Shown piece by piece: positions 33,442 through 42,350 of a stretch of DNA of 64,000 nt; the stretch's first letter is position 1; every line of letters begins with the position of its first letter. A program made the translations under genes and the position numbers. The stretch is from assembly GCF_002204745.1 (NCBI RefSeq), contig NZ_NIRR01000010.1, forward strand, positions 62,001 through 126,000, given 5' to 3'. The stretch comes from Hymenobacter amundsenii (lineage in GTDB: Bacteria; Bacteroidota; Bacteroidia; Cytophagales; Hymenobacteraceae). The notes under the pieces are model-generated. The model was not told where the DNA came from. It was given only the letters and a program-made list of their open reading frames with translations, and did not search any database.

Positions 33442-33905
33442 ATGGGAGCGGGCAAGTAGGCGAATAGGCAGACGGGCGAGCTAAACAGGCGGGCAAGCGG
33501 CTTGGAAAGCAGGGAGCAAAGCTTCCTTGCGCTTTTATGAAACGCAGCCTGATAGGCAGTTATTTGAAAAACACACCTCCCGTCTTTAGTAAAGCTACGC
33601 ACTGCTGGCCAGGTTTGCACCGAACCCAGTTCATATTGTAAAAAAGCGCCTGGCCACCGCCGTTGTCGTATTCACCCGGCAGACGAAACAGCTACTCAGG
33701 CGCCACTATCAATAATGCCCCAGCACCCACCTGATAAGCTAATCAAGCGGTTAGGTGAGTTGTTATTGGAGTTGGTACGTTGCGCTTGGCCAGCTTCCGC
33801 ACTCAATGGTGCTCAGTTGCCATGGTTCCTGATAGAGTGCCTCATTGGTGATAGGCTGGTCCCAGGCAGCAGCAGCAGTCAGCTAAATAGAATTCGTCAG
33901 CCACG
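33442..33905. other. Intergenic region between adhesin and BamA-like gene
   Basis: I see no supported gene here. A 65-codon plus-strand open frame (33715-33912) lacks recognisable features and overlaps the end of the BamA-like gene. The region must hold the adhesin promoter on the minus strand. TAGCTTTA near 33590-33597 is one base off the -7 consensus but has no clear -33 partner. Confidence 0.5.
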
Positions 33906-35819
33906 CTACTGATACCGCGTAATGCCGGGCTGGCCGAAGCTAAAATCGGAAAAGCCGTAGTAGGGGCGCGAGTTCTCGAACAGGCGGACGCCATTGGGCG
34001 CGTCGAGGCCCCGGGGATAGAAGCCGAGCGTAATCTGGATGGTGCGGATGGCCGTGTACTCGTTGCGGAAACGCAGGCCCATGCCGAAGCCGGAGTAGGG
34101 CTTCTCGAAGAACGGCAGCAGCCGGTCGGGCTTGCGGGCGTTGAGCCAAGCCACATCGGCAAAGCCCACTACCGCCATCCGGAAGCCCAGAAACGACAGC
34201 GGCGTGTACATGGTGGTTTCGTAGTTGAGCGTGACGCGGCTGGTTCCCGAGAGGAAGTTCGCGGGCCGGAACCCGCGCAGGCCCCGCTCGCCCTCGATGG
34301 TCAGGTATTCGTCGGGGCGGCGGTGGAGGCCCAGGCTGGTGCGCTGCCACAGAAAGTGCCGCCACTGCAGGTTGCCGGTGTGGTAGAGGCGGGTGAAATA
34401 CAACACTTCCCCACTCAACAGGCCCTGCTGCCAGTCGTTGCCGCGTCCGCGCACGAAGCCGCCAAACTCCCCGCTCAGGTACAAGTAGCCCCGCTGGGGC
34501 CGGTAGGTGGCCGACGATACCCGCAGCCCGTAGTAGCGGCGGTTACCGGCCGGGTTGAACTCGTAGCCCGTCGTAAAGCTCACTAGCGAGCCGGTCGGGA
34601 TGTCCTCGGTGCGGCCGAAGCCGAACAGGTACTTATCCTTATAATAGCGCCGCACGCTGTAGCCCACCGTGCCCAGCATCAGGTTGGCGCTCTGGTAGTA
34701 GTCAAAGGGCTTTTCCTGGTAGTTGGTGCGGATAACCCGAGCGGCCCCGATAATGCGGCCGGGGCTTTCGTAACCCAGATCGTAGCTCTTGGGCTGAAAC
34801 GCGCGACCCAGCCACACATCCTGCACGTTGAAGCGCAACGCCTGGTAATTGTAGGGCCTCTCGGCCGAGCCGTCGCCTCCAATAGGAAAAAGCCGGTCGT
34901 AGAAACTGTAATTAACTGCCCCGGCGTAGCGGGTATTGATGGAGTAAAAGTCGCGCGAGAACCCGATGTTGCCCTCGCGGTGGCGGGTTTCGTTGAGGTA
35001 GCGGGCCCGGCCGTAAATAAACTCGCGGAACGGCACCTGGTAGCTTCCTTCGTAGGCCCAGGGCTGGGCCTGGGGGCCGTCGTCGCGGCGGCCGTACGCG
35101 AACTTGTTGCGGAACTGGTGGCCCAAGCCCAGGAAATTTACGTCGCGCAGGCCCACGATGCCCGCGCCCACGTCGCGTAGCTGGTACGAGCCGTTGAGGC
35201 TGAACAGGTCCTTGGTAATCACGATAACATCGACGCTGTCGGCCGTGCTGGTGCGCTCGTCCACGAATACCCGGGCGTCCAGAATCTCAGACGTCTGGCG
35301 CAGCAGGCGTTCCGATTCGGCCAGGGCCTGGGGTTCGAGCTCGCGGCCCTCGCGCAGCAGCAGCACCTGCCGCACCCGTGAGCGGCTGGTTTTCATGTGA
35401 AACGTGTTGCCGGTTTTCTCCAGAATGTTGCGCGGCGCCCGTAACGAGTCGGTGATGCTGTAGCCGAACGCGTCGAGAGTGCGGATATCGACGCGGCGCA
35501 CGATTTTATAGTTGTGCTGCTCGAACTGCCGGTCGAGTAGCGCGGCATCGAGGCCGGCTTGGTCTTCGCGCCGCTCCCGGAACGTGAACAGCGCCGCCGC
35601 CGCCTTGCCCATAATGGTTTTGCGGCGGGTGTACGCCTTCAGGCCATTGAGCATCCGCTCCTCATCGAAGCGGCGGCGCAGCGAGTCGGGGCGGGCGGGC
35701 GGCTGCGGGCGGGTGGTATCGGCGGCTAGCCCGGGCGTGGCCGTTTGGGCGGCGGCGGGCCCGAGGCCGGCCCCCAGCCAGAACAGTAATCCGCCAAGCC
35801 ACCACAGGTAGTTTCTCAT
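33906..35819 (-). CDS. BamA/TamA-like outer-membrane protein
   Basis: This 637-residue protein starts at the ATG at 35819 with signal peptide MRNYLWWLGGLLFWLGAGLG, cleavage near AAAQ. A helical/charged stretch follows (residues 40-100). It is followed by a POTRA-like region, with NILEKTGNTFHMKTSRSRVR, QVLLLREGRELEPQALAESE and DARVFVDERTSTADSVDVIV, the beta-alpha-alpha-beta-beta pattern of surface-antigen proteins. The last 400 residues form a 16-strand-type barrel (YQLRDVGAGIVGLRDVNFLG, then GERGLRGFRPANFLSGTSRV, matching the barrel motif xRGF). It differs from BamA in having only one clear POTRA. It may help insert proteins in the outer membrane or export a partner. Its cargo is unknown. Confidence 0.8.
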   Translation of the reverse strand: MRNYLWWLGGLLFWLGAGLGPAAAQTATPGLAADTTRPQPPARPDSLRRRFDEERMLNGLKAYTRRKTIMGKAAAALFTFRERREDQAGLDAALLDRQFEQHNYKIVRRVDIRTLDAFGYSITDSLRAPRNILEKTGNTFHMKTSRSRVRQVLLLREGRELEPQALAESERLLRQTSEILDARVFVDERTSTADSVDVIVITKDLFSLNGSYQLRDVGAGIVGLRDVNFLGLGHQFRNKFAYGRRDDGPQAQPWAYEGSYQVPFREFIYGRARYLNETRHREGNIGFSRDFYSINTRYAGAVNYSFYDRLFPIGGDGSAERPYNYQALRFNVQDVWLGRAFQPKSYDLGYESPGRIIGAARVIRTNYQEKPFDYYQSANLMLGTVGYSVRRYYKDKYLFGFGRTEDIPTGSLVSFTTGYEFNPAGNRRYYGLRVSSATYRPQRGYLYLSGEFGGFVRGRGNDWQQGLLSGEVLYFTRLYHTGNLQWRHFLWQRTSLGLHRRPDEYLTIEGERGLRGFRPANFLSGTSRVTLNYETTMYTPLSFLGFRMAVVGFADVAWLNARKPDRLLPFFEKPYSGFGMGLRFRNEYTAIRTIQITLGFYPRGLDAPNGVRLFENSRPYYGFSDFSFGQPGITRYQ

Positions 35820-36038
35820 TTGCGCACGCCGAGTAAGCAAGGTACAACGCGGGCGGGGCTTTCCGCCGTTCCAGCCGCCGGTTTTTGGCGGTGCGGCCAT
35901 CCTAGTGGGCGGCGGCGAATAAGCCTAAGCCCAACACCTTTTTTACTGGCTCGCGGCGGAACGATTCCAATGAAATTAGTCTTTTAAAGATTGCGTATTT
36001 GCGCACAAGGTTCTATTTTTAAGCCAGCAAACTGCCTC

Positions 36039-37307
36039 ATGAACGAACAGCGCATTCAGGAAAAGCTAAGTATATTGGCAGACGCCGCTAAGTACGACGT
36101 TTCGTGCTCCAGCAGCGGCGGCAAGCGCAAAAACGTCGACAAGGGCCTGGGCAACGCCGAGGGCATGGGCATCTGCCACAGCTACACCGAGGACGGCCGT
36201 TGCGTGAGTTTGCTCAAGATTCTGCTCACCAACCACTGTATTTTCGACTGCGCCTACTGCGTTTCGCGCAAGAGCAACAACGTGAAGCGCGCCGCTTTCA
36301 CGGTGGACGAAGTGGTGGATCTGACCATGAACTTCTACCGCCGCAACTATATCGAGGGCCTGTTTCTGAGCAGCGGCATCTTCTCCTCGCCCGATTACAC
36401 CATGGAGCGCCTGGTGCGTATTATTAAGAAGCTGCGCACCGAGCACCGCTTCAACGGTTACATCCACGTGAAGGCCATTCCGGGCGCGTCGGAGGAGCTT
36501 ATTCAGGAGGCCGGCTTGTATGCCGACCGCCTGAGCGTGAATATTGAGCTGCCCTCGGAAATGGCCCTCCAGAACCTGGCCCCCGAGAAGAACTACGAGG
36601 AAATCCTAACCCCGATGGGCCAGATCCGGGACGGTATCCGCCAGAACAAGGAGGAAAAGGCGCTCTTCAAGAAAGTGCCCCAGTTTGCCACCGCTGGCCA
36701 GAGTACCCAGCTCATCGTGGGAGCCTCGGCCGAAAACGATTTGCAGATCATTAACCTGAGCGACTCCTTGTATAAGGGCTACGGCCTGAAGCGGGTGTAT
36801 TACTCGGGCTACATCCCGATTACCGACGACGCCCGCCTGCCCCAGGTCACGCAGCCGCCCCTGATCCGGGAGCATCGGTTGTACCAGTCCGACTGGCTCA
36901 TGCGCTTCTACGGCTTTCAGGCCGATGAAATCCTGGACCCCGAGCATCCTTTCCTCGACCTCGAAGTGGACCCCAAGCTGGCTTGGGCCCTGCGCAACCG
37001 CTACGTATTCCCAGTCGATGTGAATACGGCCGACTACGAGCTGATTTTGCGGATTCCGGGCGTGGGCTCGCGCTCGGCTAAGCGCATCGTGGCCGCCCGC
37101 CGGTTCGGGCCGCTTCACCTCGACCACCTGCACAAGTTCGGCGTGGTGCTCAAGCGGGCCAAGTTCTTCCTCACCTGCCGGGGCCAGGCCCTTTCTACCC
37201 GCGACTACGACGAACAGACCATCCGCCGCCAGATTCTGTTCGGGGCCGGTTCCGTCCGCTCCGCCCTCGTTACCCAGCAACTCGACCTTTTCGCCCAACC
37301 CAGTTGA
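36039..37307 (+). CDS. Putative DNA modification/repair radical SAM protein (TIGR03916-like)
   Basis: This 422-residue radical SAM enzyme starts at the ATG at 36039, as in relatives. The [4Fe-4S] cluster motif is CIFDCAYC (Cys67, Cys71 and Cys74). The N-terminal part holds GICHSYTEDGRCVSLLKIL, the TIM-barrel part includes IEGLFLSSGIFSSPDYTMER and NGYIHVKAIPGASEELIQEA, and the C-terminus has a helix-hairpin-helix (LRIPGVGSRSAKRIVAARRF, about residues 337-356), a DNA-binding element. This combination defines the family predicted to act in DNA modification or repair together with a DUF4130 protein, which lies 404 bases downstream here. The actual reaction is not established. Confidence 0.93.
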   Translation: MNEQRIQEKLSILADAAKYDVSCSSSGGKRKNVDKGLGNAEGMGICHSYTEDGRCVSLLKILLTNHCIFDCAYCVSRKSNNVKRAAFTVDEVVDLTMNFYRRNYIEGLFLSSGIFSSPDYTMERLVRIIKKLRTEHRFNGYIHVKAIPGASEELIQEAGLYADRLSVNIELPSEMALQNLAPEKNYEEILTPMGQIRDGIRQNKEEKALFKKVPQFATAGQSTQLIVGASAENDLQIINLSDSLYKGYGLKRVYYSGYIPITDDARLPQVTQPPLIREHRLYQSDWLMRFYGFQADEILDPEHPFLDLEVDPKLAWALRNRYVFPVDVNTADYELILRIPGVGSRSAKRIVAARRFGPLHLDHLHKFGVVLKRAKFFLTCRGQALSTRDYDEQTIRRQILFGAGSVRSALVTQQLDLFAQPS

Positions 37308-37395
37308 GGTTTTTGGTTGGTGGTTTTTGGCTTCGGCACAAGCTCCACATTCCACCGAAAACCACTAACCACCTACCAAAAACAAACTGCCAACT
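37308..37395. repeat. Degenerate TTTTTGGTTGG-type short-period repeat with inverted halves
   Basis: GTTTTTGGTTGGTGGTTTTTGG at the left pairs imperfectly with CCACTAACCACCTACCAAAAAC at the right. It may end the radical SAM transcript. Confidence 0.55.
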
Positions 37396-37398
37396 ACC

Positions 37399-37578
37399 AT
37401 GACCGTCGCCTACCGAAACGCCGCCGAAGTACCCACCGCCACGGAGGCGGCCCAACCGCTGAAAGTGGCCCGAGTGGCCTGCTGCTGCAAGCTCGCCGAC
37501 CTACTGCCGGTGGTGCAGCGTATGCACCAGGAGGCTGCCCGCAACCACGGTAAATTCCGCCAGCCGAAAGCGGCGTAA
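37399..37578 (+). CDS. Candidate 59-residue protein between the radical SAM and DUF4130 genes
   Basis: The open frame starts at ATG 37399, right after the repeat, and ends at TAA 37578. The peptide is MTVAYRNAAEVPTATEAAQP, a helix-like middle with three adjacent cysteines (VACCCKLADLLPVVQRMHQE), and a basic end (RNHGKFRQPKAA). It has no signal peptide. I do not recognise it. It fits well into the gap and its codon use is like the neighbours', but a chance frame in this GC-rich DNA is possible. The cysteine triplet could bind metal; this is speculation. Confidence 0.42.
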   Translation: MTVAYRNAAEVPTATEAAQPLKVARVACCCKLADLLPVVQRMHQEAARNHGKFRQPKAA

Positions 37579-37711
37579 CGCTGGGCAGAGTTGCCAGGGC
37601 CGAAGGCTTGGGTTGCGTAGCTTCCCTGTGGTTGCGGGTTGCCGCTTCTTTTCTTCCCACTGACTAGCCCAGGGTTTCGACCCTGGGACCCGTAGCCGTT
37701 TGTTTCTGCCC

Positions 37712-38659
37712 ATGTCCCGTTTCCCCGTTCGCCGCCGTTCCGCCGCCGAAGCGCTGTCCGCCGCTGCTACCCGGCGCCGGACCGCGCCCGAGCTGCGTAA
37801 CCCGCCGCTGGATTACGCCTACGACGGTTCTTTCGAGGGGCTGCTGACCGTGATTTTTCAGGTGTATGACCGCAAGGCAGCCCCCAACAGCATCCAGCCC
37901 CTGGGCGCGGTGCAGGCCGGGCTGTTTGCCCAGCCGGTGCAGGTAGACACCGACGAAACGGCCGCCGCCCGCGTCTGGGATGGGTTGCTGCGCTACATGG
38001 ATAAGGAGGCCCGCACGCGGCTGTTTCACGCCTTTCTGAGCGAGGTGCCTGACCGGGAGCTGCTCATTTTCCGCTACGCCGATACGGCCATGCGCGCTGG
38101 CCGTGACATTGCCGAGAACTACGCCGACGACAACGTGCGCCGCATCCAGCGCCTGGCCCAGCAGATGTACCGCGAAAAGCACCGCATGGAAGCCTTCGTG
38201 CGCTTCGAGAAGACGAGCGACGGCCTGTTCCACGCCACCATCGAGCCCGATTTCGACGTGCTGCCCCTCATCGCGGCCCACTTCACCAAGCGCTACGCCG
38301 ACCAGCGCTGGCTGATTTTCGACCGCCGCCGACACTACGGCCTCTACTACGACCTGCACCGCACCGACATCGTGCAGTTCGACGCCGACACCGCGCCCCA
38401 GCGCCGCGCGGCCGTGTCGGCCACGGTGCTGGATGAGCGGGAACCGCTGTTTCAGCTGCTCTGGCAGTCGTATTTCGACCACGTGAACATTCCGGAGCGC
38501 AAAAATATGAAGCTCCACCGCCGCCACATGCCGCTGCGCTACTGGAAGTACCTGAGCGAGAAGCAGCCCCGGGAGCAGCCCTTCCAGCCCATCAACAACA
38601 AGCGCCCCGTGCAACCCGGCGGCCCCGCTTTAGGCGCGGGAAGTGTGGCGCAAGGGTAG
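37712..38659 (+). CDS. TIGR03915-like putative DNA repair protein (DUF4130)
   Basis: This 315-residue protein begins at the ATG at 37712; a TTG four codons upstream is less likely. After a basic N-terminus the DUF4130 pattern starts at LDYAYDGSFEGLLTVIFQVY, continues through ADTAMRAGRDIAENYADDNVRRIQRLAQQM and YREKHRMEAFVRFEKTSDGL, then HFTKRYADQRWLIFDRRRHY. The C-terminus has FQLLWQSYFDHVNIPERKNM followed by KLHRRHMPLRYWKYLSEK, a family signature. In many bacteria this protein carries a fused uracil-DNA-glycosylase domain; here it ends soon after the signature, so that domain is absent. It pairs with the radical SAM gene upstream. Confidence 0.92.
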   Translation: MSRFPVRRRSAAEALSAAATRRRTAPELRNPPLDYAYDGSFEGLLTVIFQVYDRKAAPNSIQPLGAVQAGLFAQPVQVDTDETAAARVWDGLLRYMDKEARTRLFHAFLSEVPDRELLIFRYADTAMRAGRDIAENYADDNVRRIQRLAQQMYREKHRMEAFVRFEKTSDGLFHATIEPDFDVLPLIAAHFTKRYADQRWLIFDRRRHYGLYYDLHRTDIVQFDADTAPQRRAAVSATVLDEREPLFQLLWQSYFDHVNIPERKNMKLHRRHMPLRYWKYLSEKQPREQPFQPINNKRPVQPGGPALGAGSVAQG

Positions 38660-38713
38660 GAGGGAAGCGGGAAAGGCGTAATTTGCGGCCTCCCCCGTCA
38701 TCACTGCTTACCC

Positions 38714-39571
38714 ATGAACAAAACCCTCGTTTTCGGCGGCTCCGGCCAATTGGGCCAGTGCCTGCAACACGTTGCCCAACAGCGCAGCTTCACCGATATC
38801 GTGTTTCTGCCCGAGGAGCAGGCCAACATCTTGAACCCGGATATCCTGCGGACCACGTTCGAGCAGCACCGTCCGGCCTACATCATCAACTGCGCCGCCT
38901 ACACGGCCGTTGATAAGGCCGAGGACGAGGTAGAAATTGCCCGGAAAGTAAACCGCGACGGGGCCGAAAACCTGGCCCGCCTCTGCGGCGAGTTCGGCAC
39001 CACGATGTTGCACATTTCCACCGACTTCGTGTTTGCTGGCACCGGCAACGAGCCCCTGCTCGAAACCGACGAAACCGCGCCCATCAGCGTGTACGGCCTC
39101 ACCAAGCTGGAAGGCGAGCAAGTGATTCCGGCTCACACCGAGCGGTATTTCATCCTGCGCACCAGTTGGCTCTACTCCGAGTACGCTGGCAACTTCGTGA
39201 AAACGATGCTGCGCTTCGGCAAGGAGCGCGAAGAAATGCGCGTGATCTGGGACCAGCTGGGCACGCCCACCTACGCCATCGATTTGGCCGGCGCGCTGCT
39301 GCACATCATCGAATCGGGCAGCACCGCCTACGGCCTCTACCACTATAGCAACGAGGGTGTCACGTCGTGGTACGATTTCGCAGTGGCCATTTTCGAGCTG
39401 GGCGGCCTGACCACCCGCACCGTGCCCATCCGCACCGCCGAGTACCCCACCAAAGCCACCCGCCCCGCCTTCTCCGTGATGGACAAGACCAAAGCCAAAA
39501 CCGCGCTGGGCCTGGCCATTCCGCACTGGCGCACGAGTTTGGTGGAGTGCATGGGACGGTTGGGGGAGTAA
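38714..39571 (+). CDS. rfbD: dTDP-4-dehydrorhamnose reductase
   Basis: RfbD reduces dTDP-4-dehydrorhamnose to dTDP-L-rhamnose with NAD(P)H, the last step of activated rhamnose synthesis. The 285 residues start with the nucleotide motif FGGSGQLGQ (residues 7-15). Further marks are INCAAYTAVDKAE (58-70), STDFVFAGTG, and the catalytic Tyr127/Lys131 pair in YGLTKLEGE. RTSWLYSEYAGNFVKTML and the C-terminal DKTKAKTALGL..PHW are typical. rfbA, rfbB and rfbC are not in the window, so the pathway genes are scattered. It starts 54 bases after the DUF4130 gene. Confidence 0.95.
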   Translation: MNKTLVFGGSGQLGQCLQHVAQQRSFTDIVFLPEEQANILNPDILRTTFEQHRPAYIINCAAYTAVDKAEDEVEIARKVNRDGAENLARLCGEFGTTMLHISTDFVFAGTGNEPLLETDETAPISVYGLTKLEGEQVIPAHTERYFILRTSWLYSEYAGNFVKTMLRFGKEREEMRVIWDQLGTPTYAIDLAGALLHIIESGSTAYGLYHYSNEGVTSWYDFAVAIFELGGLTTRTVPIRTAEYPTKATRPAFSVMDKTKAKTALGLAIPHWRTSLVECMGRLGE

Positions 39572-39574
39572 ATC

Positions 39575-39880
39575 ATGAAATTGACCCCATTACATCAGAT
39601 TCCGGATGGTCACCTTTTCTGGTCTGGATCGGCTTTTCGCTGTACTAATGTTGGTATGATGGGTGTGTCGCTCGAAAAGGATTTTTACGACTATATGTTG
39701 GTGCGACTAAACGATGATGAACCGTACATGCTCATCGTTAATGTGACAATTGGGAATATAAAAGCGGGGTCCATTATCTGTTATGTCACCTGTGCCGCAG
39801 AGAATCATAGTACCGTTACTGCTCAGGCTCTGAGACGGTCATTTGGGGGTGAAAACGTCTACTACATATATAAGGATTAA
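39575..39880 (+). CDS. Small orphan protein, low GC
   Basis: This is a 101-residue open frame beginning 3 bases after the rfbD stop. It reads MKLTPLHQIPDGHLFWSGSA, then a beta-rich centre (YDYMLVRLNDDEPYMLIVNV) and ends ENVYYIYKD. There is no signal peptide. Codon usage and GC content are clearly lower than in neighbouring genes, as expected for an acquired gene. Its size and aromatic-rich make-up resemble small immunity-like proteins of Bacteroidota, but no toxin partner is seen, so no function is proposed. Confidence 0.55.
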   Translation: MKLTPLHQIPDGHLFWSGSAFRCTNVGMMGVSLEKDFYDYMLVRLNDDEPYMLIVNVTIGNIKAGSIICYVTCAAENHSTVTAQALRRSFGGENVYYIYKD

Positions 39881-39925
39881 CAGAGCCATAGTTGAGCAAA
39901 CTTCAATACTAATAGGGTTCAGGTT

Positions 39926-40074
39926 GCGTAGCGGCTTTCGGTTTGTAGAAAAATAATGATGAGGTAGTCGCGTCGCGCCGCGTAGCGGTGTCCGATTCAG
40001 CTGCCATTTCGGGCACCGCTACGCGGCGCGACCGTTCGGCAGGCTTACCACCTACAAACCGAAAGCCGCTACGC
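39926..40074. repeat. Nested compound palindrome
   Basis: Outer 23-base perfect arms (39926-39948 and 40052-40074, GCGTAGCGGCTTTCGGTTTG and onward) enclose inner 19-base perfect arms (39972-39990 and 40014-40032, GTCGCGCCGCGTAGCGGTG). GCGTAGCGG occurs in both arms. It fills the gap between convergent genes. Confidence 0.85.
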
Positions 40075-40105
40075 GGCCAATCCACGACTCGGGTTAGGCG
40101 TTTTT

Positions 40106-41320
40106 TTACTCGCCGGCTTCCCTCCCATAAAACCGGTTCGCGCCGTAGGCCAGTGCCACTAGCCCCAGGCCCACGGCACAGACGCCGGGCCACTGAAAAT
40201 GATCCCAGGCGAGGCCGCCGAGGAAGGAACCGACGGAGGCCCCGATGAAGCAGGCCGTCATGTACACGGTGTTGAGGCGGCTGCGGGCTTCGGGGCGGAG
40301 GCTGAACACGCGGGTCTGGTTGGAGATGTGGGCCATCTGCTGGCCCACGTCCAGGATAACCACGCCCGCAATCAGGCCCACCAAGTGGTAGCCGCCGAAG
40401 CCCAGCAGCAGGTAGCCGCCCAGAAACAGCAGAATGCCCAGCGTGAGGGCGTAGTCCGGCCCCTTGCGGTCGGCGGATTTGCCGGCAAAGGAGGCGGCAA
40501 AAGCCCCGGTGGCACCCACCAGCCCGAACAGGCCGGCCACGTCGCTGTGGTAGTGGTAGGCGTCGCTTTCCAGGAAAAAAATCAGGGTAGTCCAGAAGGC
40601 GCTGAAGCCTCCGAACAGGCAGGCCCCCACAATGGCCGAGCGGCGCAGCACCGGCAGTTCCCGGGCCAGGGTGCCCAGGGAGCGGAGCAGGCTGGCGTAG
40701 CTGCCCGCGTAGTGCGACTGGTTGCGCGGCAGCATCCGGGCCAGCACGCCCGTGAGGAGTACCATTATACCAGCACCCACCCAGTACATGGCCCGCCAGC
40801 CGAAGTGCAGGCCCACGTAGCCGCTTATGGTGCGCGAGAGCAGAATACCAATCAGCAGGCCGCTCATTACTTTGCCCACCACTTGGCCTCGCTGTTCATC
40901 ACTGGCCAAAGAGGCAGCCATCGGAATCAGGAGCTGGGGCACCGCCGAGAACAGGCCAATGAGCAGGCTGGCCCCGACCAGCAGCGCGAACGTGGGCGCG
41001 TAAGCGGCCCCGGCCATGCAGACGGCGGCGCACAGTAGAAGGATCAGCGTCAGGCTTTTCCGCTCCCGCTTGTCGCCGAGCGGGACCACCAGCAGCAGGC
41101 CCAGCGTGTACCCTATTTGCGTGATAGTAGCCACCAGACTCACCCGGCTTTCGGAAAGGCCGAACGTGCGGCCGATTTCGGCCAGCAGGGGCTGGTTATA
41201 ATACAGGTTGGCTACCACCAAGCCGCAGGTCACGGCCATCAGCCAGACTTGGGAAGAGGCCAGTGGCGGGGTGGCAGCAGGCGTTTCGGGCGGTGCCGCT
41301 ACGGCAACAGATTGGCTCAT
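40106..41320 (-). CDS. MFS transporter (drug-efflux type)
   Basis: This is a 12-helix major facilitator of 404 residues. Helix-rich segments are visible throughout, with NLYYNQPLLAEIGRTFGLSE in the first loop, and GDKRERKSLTLILLLCAAVC holding the MFS signature between helices 2 and 3. The second half repeats the pattern with GKSADRKGPDYALTLGILLF. It resembles the Bacteroidota/Proteobacteria group of MFS exporters with a YYNQPLL motif, often annotated as arabinose- or multidrug-type efflux. Substrate unknown. The ATG at 41320 is preferred over the adjacent TTG. It is near the AraC-type regulator gene on the same strand but 100 bases apart. Confidence 0.92.
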   Translation of the reverse strand: MSQSVAVAAPPETPAATPPLASSQVWLMAVTCGLVVANLYYNQPLLAEIGRTFGLSESRVSLVATITQIGYTLGLLLVVPLGDKRERKSLTLILLLCAAVCMAGAAYAPTFALLVGASLLIGLFSAVPQLLIPMAASLASDEQRGQVVGKVMSGLLIGILLSRTISGYVGLHFGWRAMYWVGAGIMVLLTGVLARMLPRNQSHYAGSYASLLRSLGTLARELPVLRRSAIVGACLFGGFSAFWTTLIFFLESDAYHYHSDVAGLFGLVGATGAFAASFAGKSADRKGPDYALTLGILLFLGGYLLLGFGGYHLVGLIAGVVILDVGQQMAHISNQTRVFSLRPEARSRLNTVYMTACFIGASVGSFLGGLAWDHFQWPGVCAVGLGLVALAYGANRFYGREAGE

Positions 41321-41420
41321 CAACTAAAAAGCCGCTGCGCGGGAGGCACAGCGACATAGGTACGGGCAGTCAAACCAGCGAACCGCCGGAAAGGTTGCGC
41401 CCCCTCAACCCCATCATGTG

Positions 41421-42350
41421 CTACCCGGCCATCTGCTGGCGCTTATAGAGGCCCGGCGTGATGCCCTCGTACTGCTTGAAGAGCTTTTGGAAGTAGGCCG
41501 GGTTGTTGAAGCCGGCCCGGAAACACACGTCGGCCACGGTAGCGGCGGGCAGGCGCAACAGGCGCTTGGCTTCCGCGAGACGCTCCTGATTCACGAACTC
41601 GACCGGCGTAAGGCCCAGCTCGCGCTTGAACACCCGGAAGAACGTGGCCTTGCTCATGCAGGCCAGTCCGGCCAATTTCTCCACCGTAATCGGCTCGCTG
41701 AGGTGCTGCTTCACGTACTGCACCACGGCCGCGAACCGGTGAGAAGTGGCGTGCTGGCGGTAGTTGTGGAACAGCAGCTGCCTGGCCTGGGTCTGCATCA
41801 GGCGCACCAGCATCTCCTGGATGGTGAAGCCCGCCAGCACATCCTTAACGCGGCCGGTGCTGCGCGAAAGCTGCACGAGGCGCTCCAGCGTACCGGTCAG
41901 CTCGGGCGGGTTGTGGAAATGGGCGTGGGCGGGCGTGCGCGTATCTAGCTGCCAAGGCTGGTGGGCCTCGGCGCGCGGGTAGTCTTCGTTGAGCAGGTCC
42001 ACCGTCTGGCGGATGGTATCGGTGGGGATGGCCACGGCCAGGCACTGGGTAGGCGTGGCGACGTCGGCCTCCGGGAAGTCGATGTGCATGGTTTCGTGCT
42101 CGCCCACCACCACCGATTCGCCGGGCAGATACTCGAAGGCGTCGCGGCCAGCCAAGTGCATCACCTTTTTGCCCCGCAACATGGTGGTAAGCACCACTTG
42201 GCCCAGGCTCAGGGGCACGTGCAAAGCCCGCTGGTGAGTTTCAAACACGCTGAGCTCAAACGCATCCAACGAGTACACGGTGCGGTTTTCCACCAGCGTA
42301 CTGAGCTGGTGGGGGGCAAGCAGCGCAATGGGAGCAGGCAGGTGGGCCAT
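41421..42350 (-). CDS. AraC family transcriptional regulator
   Basis: This 309-residue regulator has an AraC-type N-terminal ligand domain (VPLSLGQVVLTTMLRGKKVM, EYLPGESVVVGEHETMHIDF) and a C-terminal double helix-turn-helix (VVQYVKQHLSEPITVEKLAG, MSKATFFRVFKRELGLTPVE, then VADVCFRAGFNNPAYFQKLF). The N-terminal part matches the AraC_N group that contains regulators of aldehyde- and alcohol-related genes. It is divergent from the aldehyde dehydrogenase gene with a 209-base gap, which makes that gene its probable target. Signal molecule unknown. Confidence 0.92.
   Translation of the reverse strand: MAHLPAPIALLAPHQLSTLVENRTVYSLDAFELSVFETHQRALHVPLSLGQVVLTTMLRGKKVMHLAGRDAFEYLPGESVVVGEHETMHIDFPEADVATPTQCLAVAIPTDTIRQTVDLLNEDYPRAEAHQPWQLDTRTPAHAHFHNPPELTGTLERLVQLSRSTGRVKDVLAGFTIQEMLVRLMQTQARQLLFHNYRQHATSHRFAAVVQYVKQHLSEPITVEKLAGLACMSKATFFRVFKRELGLTPVEFVNQERLAEAKRLLRLPAATVADVCFRAGFNNPAYFQKLFKQYEGITPGLYKRQQMAG

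Noticed and set aside
33715-33912. 65-codon plus-strand ORF
   Set aside because: It overlaps the end of the BamA-like gene, has no promoter or family feature, and looks like chance.
39575-39880. Toxin-antitoxin module
   Set aside because: There is only one small ORF, with no partner and no typical motif.
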